Assembly (NCBI GenBank): GCA_002305255.1
Contig: DBQN01000018.1
Location: 1 to 7,482, forward strand
DNA: 7,482 nt
DNA from: Firmicutes bacterium UBA1393
GTDB taxonomy: Bacteria > Bacillota > DTU025
Direction of reading: 5' to 3'
Part shown: piece after piece, positions 1-6,322 of the stretch
How positions within the stretch are numbered: the first letter of the stretch is position 1
How the letters are laid out: every line of letters starts with the position of its first letter
Position numbers and translations under genes: made by a program
Notes under the pieces: generated by a model
Told to the model about the DNA's origin: nothing
The model's database searches: none
Seen by the model: the letters and a program-made list of their open reading frames with translations, nothing else

Positions 1-543
1 GGCCTCCACCGCCTCGGCAGTGCTCTCGAAATCGTAGGCCATCACGAGGTAGTCCTCGAACACCAGTTTCGGGTTGTAGAAGTTGCCCCCTCCCACCATG
101 TTGGACACCAGCACAGGCAGGCGATTGGCTCCCAGGCCCCCGACGTATCTATATAGCGGCAGTCCCAGCGAATTGGCACCTGCCTTGGCAACGGCCATCG
201 AAACCGACAAGATGGCATTGCCCCCCAGGCTGGACTTGTCCGGGGTGCCATCGAGCTCCAGCATCATACGATCGATGTCGCCAAGGCGAGCTACATCTGC
301 GCCGCACAGCGCAGGCGCGATCACCTCGTTGACGTTGCGCACTGCGGTTCTCACGCCGAGCCCACGATAGCGCTTGCCGCCGTCGTATATCTTCCTGCAC
401 TCGTACTTGCCCACCGACATGCCCCAAGGCACCATCGCCCGACCCTCAAATCCTCGCTCAGTTACCACTACCGTGTCGATGGTGGGATATCCGTGGGGGC
501 CCAGTACCTCAAGCGCGCCCACATGTGCTATCCTATCGGTCAT
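1..543 (-). CDS. Divergent enolase homologue (N-terminal 181 codons, cut by window edge)
   Basis: Seen: my translation of the minus strand from the ATG at 543 stays open to base 1, giving 181 residues of a protein that is usually about 420-430. Enolase family hallmarks are clear: NVNEVIAPAL (70-79), LELDGTPDKSSLGGNAIL (95-112), AVAKAGANSLGLPLYRYVGG (117-136), and Glu163 at the position of yeast Glu168. Enolase dehydrates 2-phosphoglycerate to PEP in the cytoplasm. Odd: the usual DSRGNPT is GPHGYPT (15-21); the mobile-loop SGASTG is WGMSVG (40-45), although the metal-ligand Ser (Ser43, yeast Ser39) is kept; NGGxH is VGGGN, so the loop His (yeast His159) is Asn154. The start overlaps the kinase stop (ATGA, 543-540), with an AAGGGC-type ribosome site upstream, so the two are translationally coupled. 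Inference: a paralogue, perhaps with an altered substrate, rather than the housekeeping enolase. The metal ligands and the catalytic lysines lie outside the window. Confidence 0.85.
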   Translation of the reverse strand, partial: MTDRIAHVGALEVLGPHGYPTIDTVVVTERGFEGRAMVPWGMSVGKYECRKIYDGGKRYRGLGVRTAVRNVNEVIAPALCGADVARLGDIDRMMLELDGTPDKSSLGGNAILSVSMAVAKAGANSLGLPLYRYVGGLGANRLPVLVSNMVGGGNFYNPKLVFEDYLVMAYDFESTAEAVEA

Positions 544-1910
544 CGCTGCCCTTGCCCCTTTCCGATTACGATCACCTTGAAGTCCAGCACGTTCGTGCCC
601 GTTGGTCCCGTGTACACCGCATCGCCAAGCTCGATCAGGGCAGGCGACGAATCGTGGTCCCTCAGTGCTGCGTGTATGTTTACACCGTTGGCCAGAGCCC
701 GCCGCATGGTCAAACCATCCACGATCCCTCCGGCGATGTCGGTGGAGCCATCGTTGCCGTCGGTGTCGATGGCCACGGCTGCCACGTTCTCAGCGTTACC
801 CAAAGCCTTGGCGAAGCCCAGCACGAACTCTTGATTCGGTCCGCCTACTCCGGCCTGCCCCCTTACGGTGACGGTGACCTCACCGCCTATGAGCAGTACA
901 CACGGCGGTTCCCAAGGCCGTCCGTAAAGGCTTATCTCGCTGGCCATGCCAGCGAGGGCGATTCCTACATCCTTCGCCTCGCCCTCTAGGTATCTTGAGA
1001 GGATCACCGGCTTGTAGCCCAGGGCCTCGGCCTTTCTGGCACCGGCCTCACATAGGGCCGCAGGGTCTAGCACGTTGAACAGCGTGGTTCGGATTCCCTC
1101 AGTGTTCTTGAGGGTCTCTGGCTCGAGGCCTCGTGCGCCCCGCTCCAGATACGCCTTGATGGCTTCGGGAGCGCCGTCCCAGACTTCGAAAACCTTAAGA
1201 ATGTTGATGGCGTCGGAGAAGGTCGTGGGGTCAGCCAAGCACAGGTCCGGCCAGGGTATGATCCACGGAGGCACAGTGACCATGGAGAACGTAGCGTTCT
1301 CCGCTGGCGCAATCCGCGATAGCAGGCCGCCGCCCTTCAGCTTACACAAGTGTCGCCTCACCGTGTTCATCTCTGCGATGTTGGCACCGCTCTTCAGCAG
1401 CATGCTGGAGACCTTCATGATGTCCTCGAGGCGAAGGCCTTCAGGCGGCAATAGCACAAGCGACGTAGCGCCGCCGGTCACCGCTGTGAGCACCAGATCA
1501 TTCGGCCCGGCCATGTCAGCGAGCTCGGCTACGGCCTGGGCCGCGGCGACACTACGCTCAGTGGGCAGCGGGTGGTCAGACTCAATTATGCGTACCCGGT
1601 CAATGTCGACGCGAGGTTCGCCCGCTTTGATCACTACGATGCCTCTATCGAGTCTATCACCGACTGCCGCGGCAAGGCACTGGACGAACGACAGGGCGCC
1701 CTTTCCAACGCCGATGATGTACACATGTTCATACTGCGACAAGTCATACTGCCTGTCACGGAAGTGCAATACGCTTCCCCTGCGCTGCAGCATCGCCTCG
1801 AGAGCCTTGCCAGGGTATGCGTCACGCATCACTGCCTCGACGATGTCGAGGGCGACCCGCCTCGTCTCAACCTGCCCCTTCGACACCAGGGCGTCGAAGT
1901 TAGTAATCAT
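540..1910 (-). CDS. Class II glycerate 2-kinase homologue (DUF4147 + MOFRL domains), atypical
   Basis: Family role: ATP-dependent phosphorylation of D-glycerate to 2-phosphoglycerate in the cytoplasm, the usual end of sugar-acid pathways. Seen, over 456 residues: GVGK at 67-70, TGGATSLVLLP at 145-155 (usual SGGGSALLP), a VRRHLCKLKGG segment at 184-194, DPTTFSDA at 227-234, GGEVTVTVRG at 342-351, GGPNQE at 356-361, DTDGNDGSTDIAGG at 382-395 and TGPTGTNV at 434-441. Length is normal for the family. Odd: the segment before DPTTF, normally SDV-x-GD ... IASGPT, reads VTVPPWIIPWPDL, so the highly conserved Asp/Gly pattern is missing. Other frames there do not restore it. Start: ATG 1910 is preferred, because it has GGGG six bases upstream and MITNFDAL resembles the family's usual beginning; an in-frame GTG at 1922 has AAAGG almost touching it. 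It lies 23 bases after MR copy B and overlaps the enolase homologue. A kinase of this fold is near certain; glycerate as substrate is inference. Confidence 0.88.
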   Translation of the reverse strand: MITNFDALVSKGQVETRRVALDIVEAVMRDAYPGKALEAMLQRRGSVLHFRDRQYDLSQYEHVYIIGVGKGALSFVQCLAAAVGDRLDRGIVVIKAGEPRVDIDRVRIIESDHPLPTERSVAAAQAVAELADMAGPNDLVLTAVTGGATSLVLLPPEGLRLEDIMKVSSMLLKSGANIAEMNTVRRHLCKLKGGGLLSRIAPAENATFSMVTVPPWIIPWPDLCLADPTTFSDAINILKVFEVWDGAPEAIKAYLERGARGLEPETLKNTEGIRTTLFNVLDPAALCEAGARKAEALGYKPVILSRYLEGEAKDVGIALAGMASEISLYGRPWEPPCVLLIGGEVTVTVRGQAGVGGPNQEFVLGFAKALGNAENVAAVAIDTDGNDGSTDIAGGIVDGLTMRRALANGVNIHAALRDHDSSPALIELGDAVYTGPTGTNVLDFKVIVIGKGQGQR

Positions 1911-1933
1911 CTCGAACCCCACGCCTTTCTCTG

Positions 1934-3064
1934 CTAGTCTACGAGCGTGTACTCCTGGACTGCCGTTTCGTTCAACACAACGCCGATCCCGGGTCTGTCG
2001 GGTATCCTAACCATTCCAGCCTCAACCACGATAGGGTTCTCCACTAGGGCAGTCTTGAGTGGACACTCGTTCATGTTCCACTCCAGGTAGTAGGAGTTGT
2101 GTATAGAAGCCATCATCTGCAAGGTGGCAGCATACTTTATGGCCGATCCGAAGCAGTGCAGCGCCACTTGGAACCCCCACGAGTTGACCATGTTGGCGAT
2201 CTTCATGCATTCGGAAATGCCGCCTGCTCTAACATCGGGTTGGTACACGGTTCCTGCCCCAGCTTTCAGCAGTTCCACGAACTCGCGTTGAGAGTTGTGG
2301 TGTTCACCCAGGGCTATAGGCGTCGCCACGCCCTTGCGGAGTTCACGGTAGGCGTCGATGTCTCTGGGATCCACTGGTTCCTCTATCCACTTGAGACTGA
2401 ATCGCTCCAGAGCCTTAGCGTTCCTGAGCGCATCCGCCCTAGACCAGCCGCTGTTCACATCCACCATTAGGTCTCGGTCAGACCCCAATGCTTCGCGGGC
2501 CGCAGAGACCAGGGCGATGTCTCTTGCGGGATCCACCCCGATACGGATCTTGGCTCCGCCGTAACCCTCAGCCCTTGTGCGCTCCATCTTTTCGACAACG
2601 TCATCCGGGGTGAGGTAGCTCCAGCTAGCGTAAGCAGGAATCTCATCACGCCTTCGTCCGAGGAGCACAGATACCGGCTTGTTCACAGCCTTGCCCAGCA
2701 CGTCCCAGAGAGCAACGTCAACAGCCGACAGGGCGAAACTCTCCAGACCCTCTCTGGCAGTGGACCGCTGCACAGCGTGGAGCTTGTCCCAGAGATAGCC
2801 GATGTTGAGCGGGTCTTCACCTATCAGCAGAGGGCGGAATCTACGCAGGATGATGTCCTTCACCACCGAGTCGCCGGTGGGTTCGGCGTCTGTGTCGCCG
2901 ATACCTACGATGCCTTCGTCCGTGAGTATCCGTACCAGCGCTATCTTCCTGACATCCATCTTCAAGTGCGCGAACACCACTGGCTTCGGATAGCGATAGC
3001 CGAGAATCGTGACTTGTACGTCTGTTATCTTCAGCTCGAACAACCCCCTATCGCGTGTTGCCAA
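1934..3064 (-). CDS. Mandelate racemase/muconate lactonizing family enzyme, copy B (probable sugar-acid dehydratase)
   Basis: A two-domain enolase-superfamily enzyme, 376 residues from the longest open frame. Seen: an N-terminal capping domain (about 11-125), then the barrel, with second-strand Lys172-Ile-Arg174 followed by IGVDP, metal ligands Asp202 (VDVNSGW), Glu228 (WIEEP) and Glu254 (LGEHH), the Asp277 (YQPDVRAGG)/His303 (ALHCFG) dyad, and Glu328 (YLEWN). That is the full MR-subgroup set. Family knowledge: these enzymes abstract the proton alpha to a carboxylate with Mg2+ stabilising the enolate, and most members beside sugar-acid transporters are dehydratases. Arg174 occupies the position of the MR base Lys166, so chemistry based on the His-Asp dyad, meaning dehydration, is more likely than racemisation. 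Start uncertain: 3064 is TTG with a weak AGG; TTG 3043 touches AGGGGG; CTG 3034 lies nine bases after AGGGGG and aligns with Met1 of copy A. No ATG exists before codon 36. Follows tctC by 86 bases containing a hairpin. Confidence 0.93.
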   Translation of the reverse strand: MATRDRGLFELKITDVQVTILGYRYPKPVVFAHLKMDVRKIALVRILTDEGIVGIGDTDAEPTGDSVVKDIILRRFRPLLIGEDPLNIGYLWDKLHAVQRSTAREGLESFALSAVDVALWDVLGKAVNKPVSVLLGRRRDEIPAYASWSYLTPDDVVEKMERTRAEGYGGAKIRIGVDPARDIALVSAAREALGSDRDLMVDVNSGWSRADALRNAKALERFSLKWIEEPVDPRDIDAYRELRKGVATPIALGEHHNSQREFVELLKAGAGTVYQPDVRAGGISECMKIANMVNSWGFQVALHCFGSAIKYAATLQMMASIHNSYYLEWNMNECPLKTALVENPIVVEAGMVRIPDRPGIGVVLNETAVQEYTLVD

Positions 3065-3081
3065 GTTGCCTGGCTAGTGGA

Positions 3082-3114
3082 GCCCGACCGACGCGCCAAG
3101 CGCACCGGTCGGGC
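3082..3114 (-). promoter_or_regulatory. Strong intercistronic hairpin between tctC and MR copy B
   Basis: Seen: perfect 9-bp inverted repeat GCCCGACCG (3082-3090) / CGGTCGGGC (3106-3114). Inside the loop, GCGC (3093-3096) can pair with GCGC (3100-3103) around a three-base loop, giving a stacked 9+4-bp stem separated by a 2x2 internal loop. It lies 36 bases after the tctC stop and ends about 17 bases before the outermost start of the next gene. The transcript has no U-run after the stem (it continues UCCACUAG), so it is not a classical intrinsic terminator. Inference: an mRNA-stabilising or processing element, or partial attenuator, that keeps the binding-protein message more abundant than the enzymes downstream, as is common after transporter binding-protein genes. 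Confidence 0.6.
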
Positions 3115-3150
3115 AGTCCCCGCTGGTAGCTGGTATGATTTGCTCGCGAT

Positions 3151-4116
3151 CTACTTTCTGTAAATGCCAAACTGCTTGGCAAGCGCCTCATAGCCATTGA
3201 AAATGCTGGTCAGTCTATCGATCGTCTCCTGCTTGTCCATGAAGTTGGCAACGGTGGCGATGGCCTCGTATTCCTTGATGAGCTCAGGAGATGTCATGGC
3301 GCTCTTGAAGGCCGAGCGGAGCTTGGCTTCGACGTCTGAAGGGATGCCCTTAGGCGCATACAGCACGTACTCGTTGAGCAGTTCGGCGTTGATGCCCTGC
3401 TCCATTAGTGTGGGTACCTCAGGCAGCCACTTGCTCCTATCCTTGCTCATAACGCCAAGGATCTTCACATCTCCCGACTTGTAGAACGGCATGGCGCTGT
3501 TCATCGCCACCGCAGTGATGTCGCAATGGCCGCCGAGCAGAGAGGTGATCCTAGGGTTGTCGCCAGACTTCGGAACCATGTTCATCGTTACGTTCATCTC
3601 AGAAAGCATCTGCAGCACGCCGAAGTGGTTGGTGGTTCCGGGCGCGAACTCCATCACGAAGTGCTCGGGCTTGGCCTTGGCATCGCGGACAACGTCGGCC
3701 ATGGAGTTCCACGGACTGTTCTTCCCGACAATAACGACGTTGTCGCTCTTGCCGCCAACTGCAATGGGGGTGAAGTCTTTCCAGGTATGGTTGGTCACAC
3801 CAGTGAGGTACAGGCAGTGCAGCACGTGATGCTGCCACAGGATCTTGTAGCCGTCAGGCCTGGCGTTGAGGACTTCCATCTCGCCGATCTTGCCCTGCGC
3901 GCCCTCGATATTCACTATGACCACAGGCTGCCCCAGGGACTTCTCCATGTACCTGGCGAAGATCCTCGCGGTAACGTCGCTGCCGCCGCCGGGAGCGTAG
4001 GGAATGATAACCTCAATCGGCTTGACGGGCCATGTTGCAGCTCCGCCAGGGACTGCCAACGCGAGAAGCAGAACGGTAAGCACTGCGACGGTAATGGTCA
4101 TGACTCTCTTGGTCAT
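3151..4116 (-). CDS. tctC: TTT transporter solute-binding protein (TctC/Bug family)
   Basis: Extracytoplasmic receptor that binds a carboxylate and delivers it to TctA/TctB. Seen, over 321 residues (normal length): a signal peptide with basic n-region (TKR), hydrophobic core about 6-22 and likely cleavage near Ala27 (VPGGAA/TWP). The mature start WPVKPIEVIIPYAPGGGSDV (29-48) is the Bug signature. Later come LGQPVVIVN (61-69), APGTTNHFG (158-166) where the family binds the ligand carboxylate, SLLGGHCDI (192-200) and LPEVPTLMEQG (231-241). No lipobox Cys is present in the signal peptide. Start: ATG 4116 has GAGAGGA (4123-4129) six bases upstream. The frame stays open to an ATG at 4161, but that adds a charged extension before the signal peptide and has a poor ribosome site. 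The usual N-x-P-GAGG-x-IG stretch is NIEGAQGKIG (69-78), a mild deviation in the ligand region. The ligand cannot be named from sequence; a sugar acid is inferred from the neighbours. Confidence 0.95.
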   Translation of the reverse strand: MTKRVMTITVAVLTVLLLALAVPGGAATWPVKPIEVIIPYAPGGGSDVTARIFARYMEKSLGQPVVIVNIEGAQGKIGEMEVLNARPDGYKILWQHHVLHCLYLTGVTNHTWKDFTPIAVGGKSDNVVIVGKNSPWNSMADVVRDAKAKPEHFVMEFAPGTTNHFGVLQMLSEMNVTMNMVPKSGDNPRITSLLGGHCDITAVAMNSAMPFYKSGDVKILGVMSKDRSKWLPEVPTLMEQGINAELLNEYVLYAPKGIPSDVEAKLRSAFKSAMTSPELIKEYEAIATVANFMDKQETIDRLTSIFNGYEALAKQFGIYRK

Positions 4117-4122
4117 TGTACA

Positions 4123-4129
4123 TCCTCTC
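4123..4129 (-). promoter_or_regulatory. Ribosome binding site deciding the tctC start
   Basis: GAGAGGA on the minus strand, six bases before ATG 4116. It favours the shorter protein beginning directly with the signal peptide over the upstream ATG at 4161. Confidence 0.75.
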
Positions 4130-4194
4130 TTTCTTGGAGCTATTCTTAGCCTCAGGTTCATTCAAACGCCGGCGACTGGTGTATGCAGTGAGCT

Positions 4195-4203
4195 ATCACC
4201 TCC
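4195..4203 (-). promoter_or_regulatory. Orphan Shine-Dalgarno sequence in the tctA-tctC gap
   Basis: GGAGGTGAT on the minus strand is fully complementary to the AUCACCUCC segment at the 3' end of bacterial 16S rRNA, yet it sits about 80 bases before the tctC start. Six bases downstream is a CTG that would open an 8-codon reading frame ending in TGA at 4164-4162, and the ATG at 4161 follows directly. It may be a decoy or standby ribosome site, a leader mini-ORF, or a relic of an earlier gene start. Function is inference only. Confidence 0.4.
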
Positions 4204-4228
4204 CGTCGGTTTGACAAGGGCCAAGTGC

Positions 4229-5746
4229 CTACTTGCCGGTGTTGGCGAGGGTCTTCTGAGCACGTGCGCTTAGTCTCGTCAGGTAGATGACGAGCAGTAC
4301 AGAGATGATGATCAGCGCAAGCGATATCGGACGAGTGAAGAACGGTGCTAGCGAACCCTTACTCACGATCAGTGCAGTGCGGAACTCCTTTTCGAAGTTC
4401 TTGCCGAGGATGAGGCCCATCAACAACGGAAGCAACGGCACGCGGAACACGATGAACGCAAGCCCAATCAACCCGAACAGCACGAAGACCCAGATGTCGA
4501 AGACGCGATTGTTAATGGCAAACGAACCAACTGCACAGAACAACAGGATCACTGGCGCAAGAATGTAGACGGGAGTGGAGAGAGCCTTAATGAATATCTT
4601 GCTGCAGGCGAGCTGCAGGAGCCACATCACGATGTTCGCCACGAAGAACGCTACGAAGATAATCGTGACGAATTGAGAGTTTGTCCTGAAGAGCAGCGGA
4701 CCAGGCTGAATGCCATGCAACATGAATGCGCCGAGTATGAGGGCTGTTACAGTGTCACCCGGCACTCCCAGCGTCAGGACCAGCGTCAGGAGAGGAATCA
4801 GCGCCCCTCCGGTGGCCGCGTTGTTCCCAGCCTCGGCCCCAATGATGCCCTCCTCAGAACCCTTCCCGAACAGTTCCGGATGCTTTGCGCCTGCTTTGGC
4901 TTGCGCGTAACAAAGCACGTTGGCTAGGCCAGGGCCTATTCCAGGGAAGGTGCCTATCGCTACTCCCATGATCGTTGTTCTCAGGAACAGGAAGAAGTAC
5001 TTGGGGATGACGAACAGCGTTTCGATGAAGTCCTTTACGACGCTGAACCGCTGTGCTGCGATGATCGTGGGTTTCTTGCCCCGCTTGGCACCGGAGACCA
5101 CTTCGGACAGAGTGAACAGGCCTATCAGAGCCGGAAGCTGGGAAAACCCTGCACTGAGCTGATAGTACCCGAGGGTGAACCTCTCTATGCCGTTGATCGG
5201 GTCCATGCCCACCATGGACAGAAACAGGCCTAGAAGCAGAGCAAGATATCCCTTCACCCTGCTCTCCCCTGTGACTGCAGTTACGCAGGCGAATGTAAGC
5301 AGAAACAAGGACGTGAACTCGAAAGGTCCAAAGCGGAGCGCGAACTTGGCCAGTGGAGGCGCTAGGGTAACGAGGGCGACTGCACTGGCTAGCCCGCCCC
5401 ACAACGAGGCCGCAGAACCCAGACCCAAAGCTCTTCCGGGCTGACCGTTCTTCGTCATTGAGTACGAATCGAATACCGTGGTTACGGACGAAGGTGTTCC
5501 TGGAATGCCGATAAGGCTCGCGGACACCAGGCCACCCGAAATACCTCCCACATACAAAGACACCAATAGGGGGAACGCAAGCTCAGGCGCGAGACCGAAC
5601 GTAACCGGGATTATCAGCCCTACGGCCATCGTCGCCGTTAATCCAGGGATAGCGCCGAGCAACAGGCCAAAGAATACGCCGCCAACAATGAGCAGTAGTG
5701 ATACTGGGTTGAACACATGCGCTATCGCAGTCAACAGGACTTCCAC
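4229..5746 (-). CDS. tctA: TTT transporter large membrane subunit (TctA family)
   Basis: Inner-membrane permease subunit that moves the carboxylate captured by TctC, driven by an ion gradient. Seen, over 505 residues (typical is about 500): many hydrophobic segments in two inverted halves, each with a signature. Half one has GAIPGLTATMA (31-41) and IPGTPSSVTT (81-90); half two has GTFPGIGPG (265-273), EAGNNAATGGALIPLLTL (305-322), LGVPGD (326-331) and HGIQPGPLLF (344-353). Odd: family members usually read PLLTLG(I/V)PG, whereas here four extra residues make PLLTLVLTLGVPG, caused by a perfect 12-bp tandem duplication (4768-4791). Start: GTG 5746 with GGAGGGA (5752-5758) five bases upstream; an in-frame TTG at 5770 has no good ribosome site. 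It follows tctB by 48 bases and precedes tctC by 112. Family is certain; whether the duplication harms transport is unknown. Confidence 0.97.
   Translation of the reverse strand: MEVLLTAIAHVFNPVSLLLIVGGVFFGLLLGAIPGLTATMAVGLIIPVTFGLAPELAFPLLVSLYVGGISGGLVSASLIGIPGTPSSVTTVFDSYSMTKNGQPGRALGLGSAASLWGGLASAVALVTLAPPLAKFALRFGPFEFTSLFLLTFACVTAVTGESRVKGYLALLLGLFLSMVGMDPINGIERFTLGYYQLSAGFSQLPALIGLFTLSEVVSGAKRGKKPTIIAAQRFSVVKDFIETLFVIPKYFFLFLRTTIMGVAIGTFPGIGPGLANVLCYAQAKAGAKHPELFGKGSEEGIIGAEAGNNAATGGALIPLLTLVLTLGVPGDTVTALILGAFMLHGIQPGPLLFRTNSQFVTIIFVAFFVANIVMWLLQLACSKIFIKALSTPVYILAPVILLFCAVGSFAINNRVFDIWVFVLFGLIGLAFIVFRVPLLPLLMGLILGKNFEKEFRTALIVSKGSLAPFFTRPISLALIIISVLLVIYLTRLSARAQKTLANTGK
4768..4791 (-). 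repeat. 12-bp tandem duplication inside tctA
   Basis: CCAGCGTCAGGA occurs twice in immediate succession on the plus strand (4768-4779, 4780-4791), that is TCCTGACGCTGG twice in the gene's direction. It keeps frame and adds four residues (a second copy of V/L-LTL) just before the conserved G-(I/V)-P-G of the second TctA half. It looks like replication slippage. Confidence 0.9.
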
Positions 5747-5751
5747 AGAGG

Positions 5752-5758
5752 TCCCTCC
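5752..5758 (-). promoter_or_regulatory. Ribosome binding site deciding the tctA GTG start
   Basis: GGAGGGA on the minus strand, five bases before GTG 5746. It makes the GTG a better start than the TTG at 5770, which would place this site inside the coding sequence. Confidence 0.7.
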
Positions 5759-5794
5759 ATTTCTGCACAAACTGAATGTCGCGCGGCCACCTGC

Positions 5795-6265
5795 TTACGG
5801 AAGCATCAACCGAAGAAGCTCTTTGAGCCCGTAGTAGACCATGAGAGTAAGGATGCCGCCGACAACAATTCCTTGTAGCAGCTCTCTGCGGCCGAAACCA
5901 CCGAGTATCCATACGCTGAGAGCCACAAAGGCAAAGGCCCCTATCCTGAACCCTACTGTCTCCAGAGTGGCAGCAAGCGCTGCAAACAGGAGCAACACCG
6001 CTATGACTGGAAGGTTGCCCTTGATGTCGAAGGAGATCATGCCTATTGCTTTCCTGTCGACACTTCTCGCCGAGGCGATTGACAGCCACAGTCCCAACAC
6101 GACCATGCCACCCGATACGATCTTGGGGATGAACCCTGCGCCGAGTCTCTCGAACGCAGAGGTTCGAACGTTTGAGGATGCGTAGAACGCCAGGCACCCC
6201 ACGACAACACAAGCCAGACCGAATATCAAGTCAAGCACTGCTTTCTGCCGCTTTCGGGCCTCCAT
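5795..6265 (-). CDS. tctB: TTT transporter small membrane subunit (TctB family)
   Basis: Small inner-membrane partner of TctA; its exact role in the complex is poorly defined. Seen, over 156 residues (typical is 140-180): a basic N-terminus (MEARKRQK), then hydrophobic segments at about 11-29, 45-65, 85-102, 104-122 and 130-148. The family's characteristic early motif G-x-GF-(F/I)-P is present as LGAGFIPKIVSGGMVVLG (41-58), and a charged loop follows (about 65-83). Recognition rests on this motif, the size and topology, and its place immediately before tctA. Start: ATG 6265 with GGAGGG (6276-6281) ten bases upstream; a TTG at 6283 is in frame but would place that site inside the gene. It lies 57 bases after the MR copy A stop. 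The order B-A-C differs from the C-B-A order of classical tricarboxylate operons. TctB sequences are weakly conserved, so nothing about substrate can be read from it. Confidence 0.92.
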   Translation of the reverse strand: MEARKRQKAVLDLIFGLACVVVGCLAFYASSNVRTSAFERLGAGFIPKIVSGGMVVLGLWLSIASARSVDRKAIGMISFDIKGNLPVIAVLLLFAALAATLETVGFRIGAFAFVALSVWILGGFGRRELLQGIVVGGILTLMVYYGLKELLRLMLP

Positions 6266-6322
6266 TGCTTCATTGCCCTCCAAGACTTCATCCCTTCTTG
6301 CGTAATGTGAGCCTACGTTTAC

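Noticed and set aside
1209..1300. A frameshift explaining the abnormal kinase segment
   Set aside because: The other two minus-strand frames give no SDV or IASGPT motif, and the correct frame resumes with DPTTF without any break.
1075..2010. A 311-codon plus-strand open frame opposite the kinase
   Set aside because: It lies antisense to a protein with clear family motifs across its whole length, has a low-complexity Ser/Arg/Pro-rich translation, and no recognisable domain. It is a shadow of codon bias.
1934..3064. Naming the MR-family genes as mandelate racemases or as a specific dehydratase (for example tartrate, galactonate or rhamnonate)
   Set aside because: The base Lys166 position is Arg in both copies, so mandelate racemase is unlikely. 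Substrate within this subgroup cannot be told from motifs alone.
3082..3114. Rho-independent terminator splitting the operon
   Set aside because: The stem is strong but no U-run follows on the minus-strand transcript; the plus-strand side also lacks one.
3526..4149. A 207-codon plus-strand open frame opposite tctC
   Set aside because: Antisense to the well-supported binding-protein gene; His/Val/Gly-rich translation without family features or a good ribosome site.
4117..4161. A 15-residue N-terminal extension of tctC from ATG 4161
   Set aside because: It would place a charged segment before the signal peptide, while GAGAGGA sits six bases before ATG 4116.
4222..4235. 5-bp hairpin CAAGT/ACTTG at the tctA stop codon
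   Set aside because: Too short and AT-containing to stand out from chance, and no U-run follows.
5583..6212. A 209-codon minus-strand frame across tctB and the start of tctA
   Set aside because: Out of frame with two genes that have ribosome sites and family motifs; the translation is Arg/Cys/Ser-rich and does not look like a folded protein.
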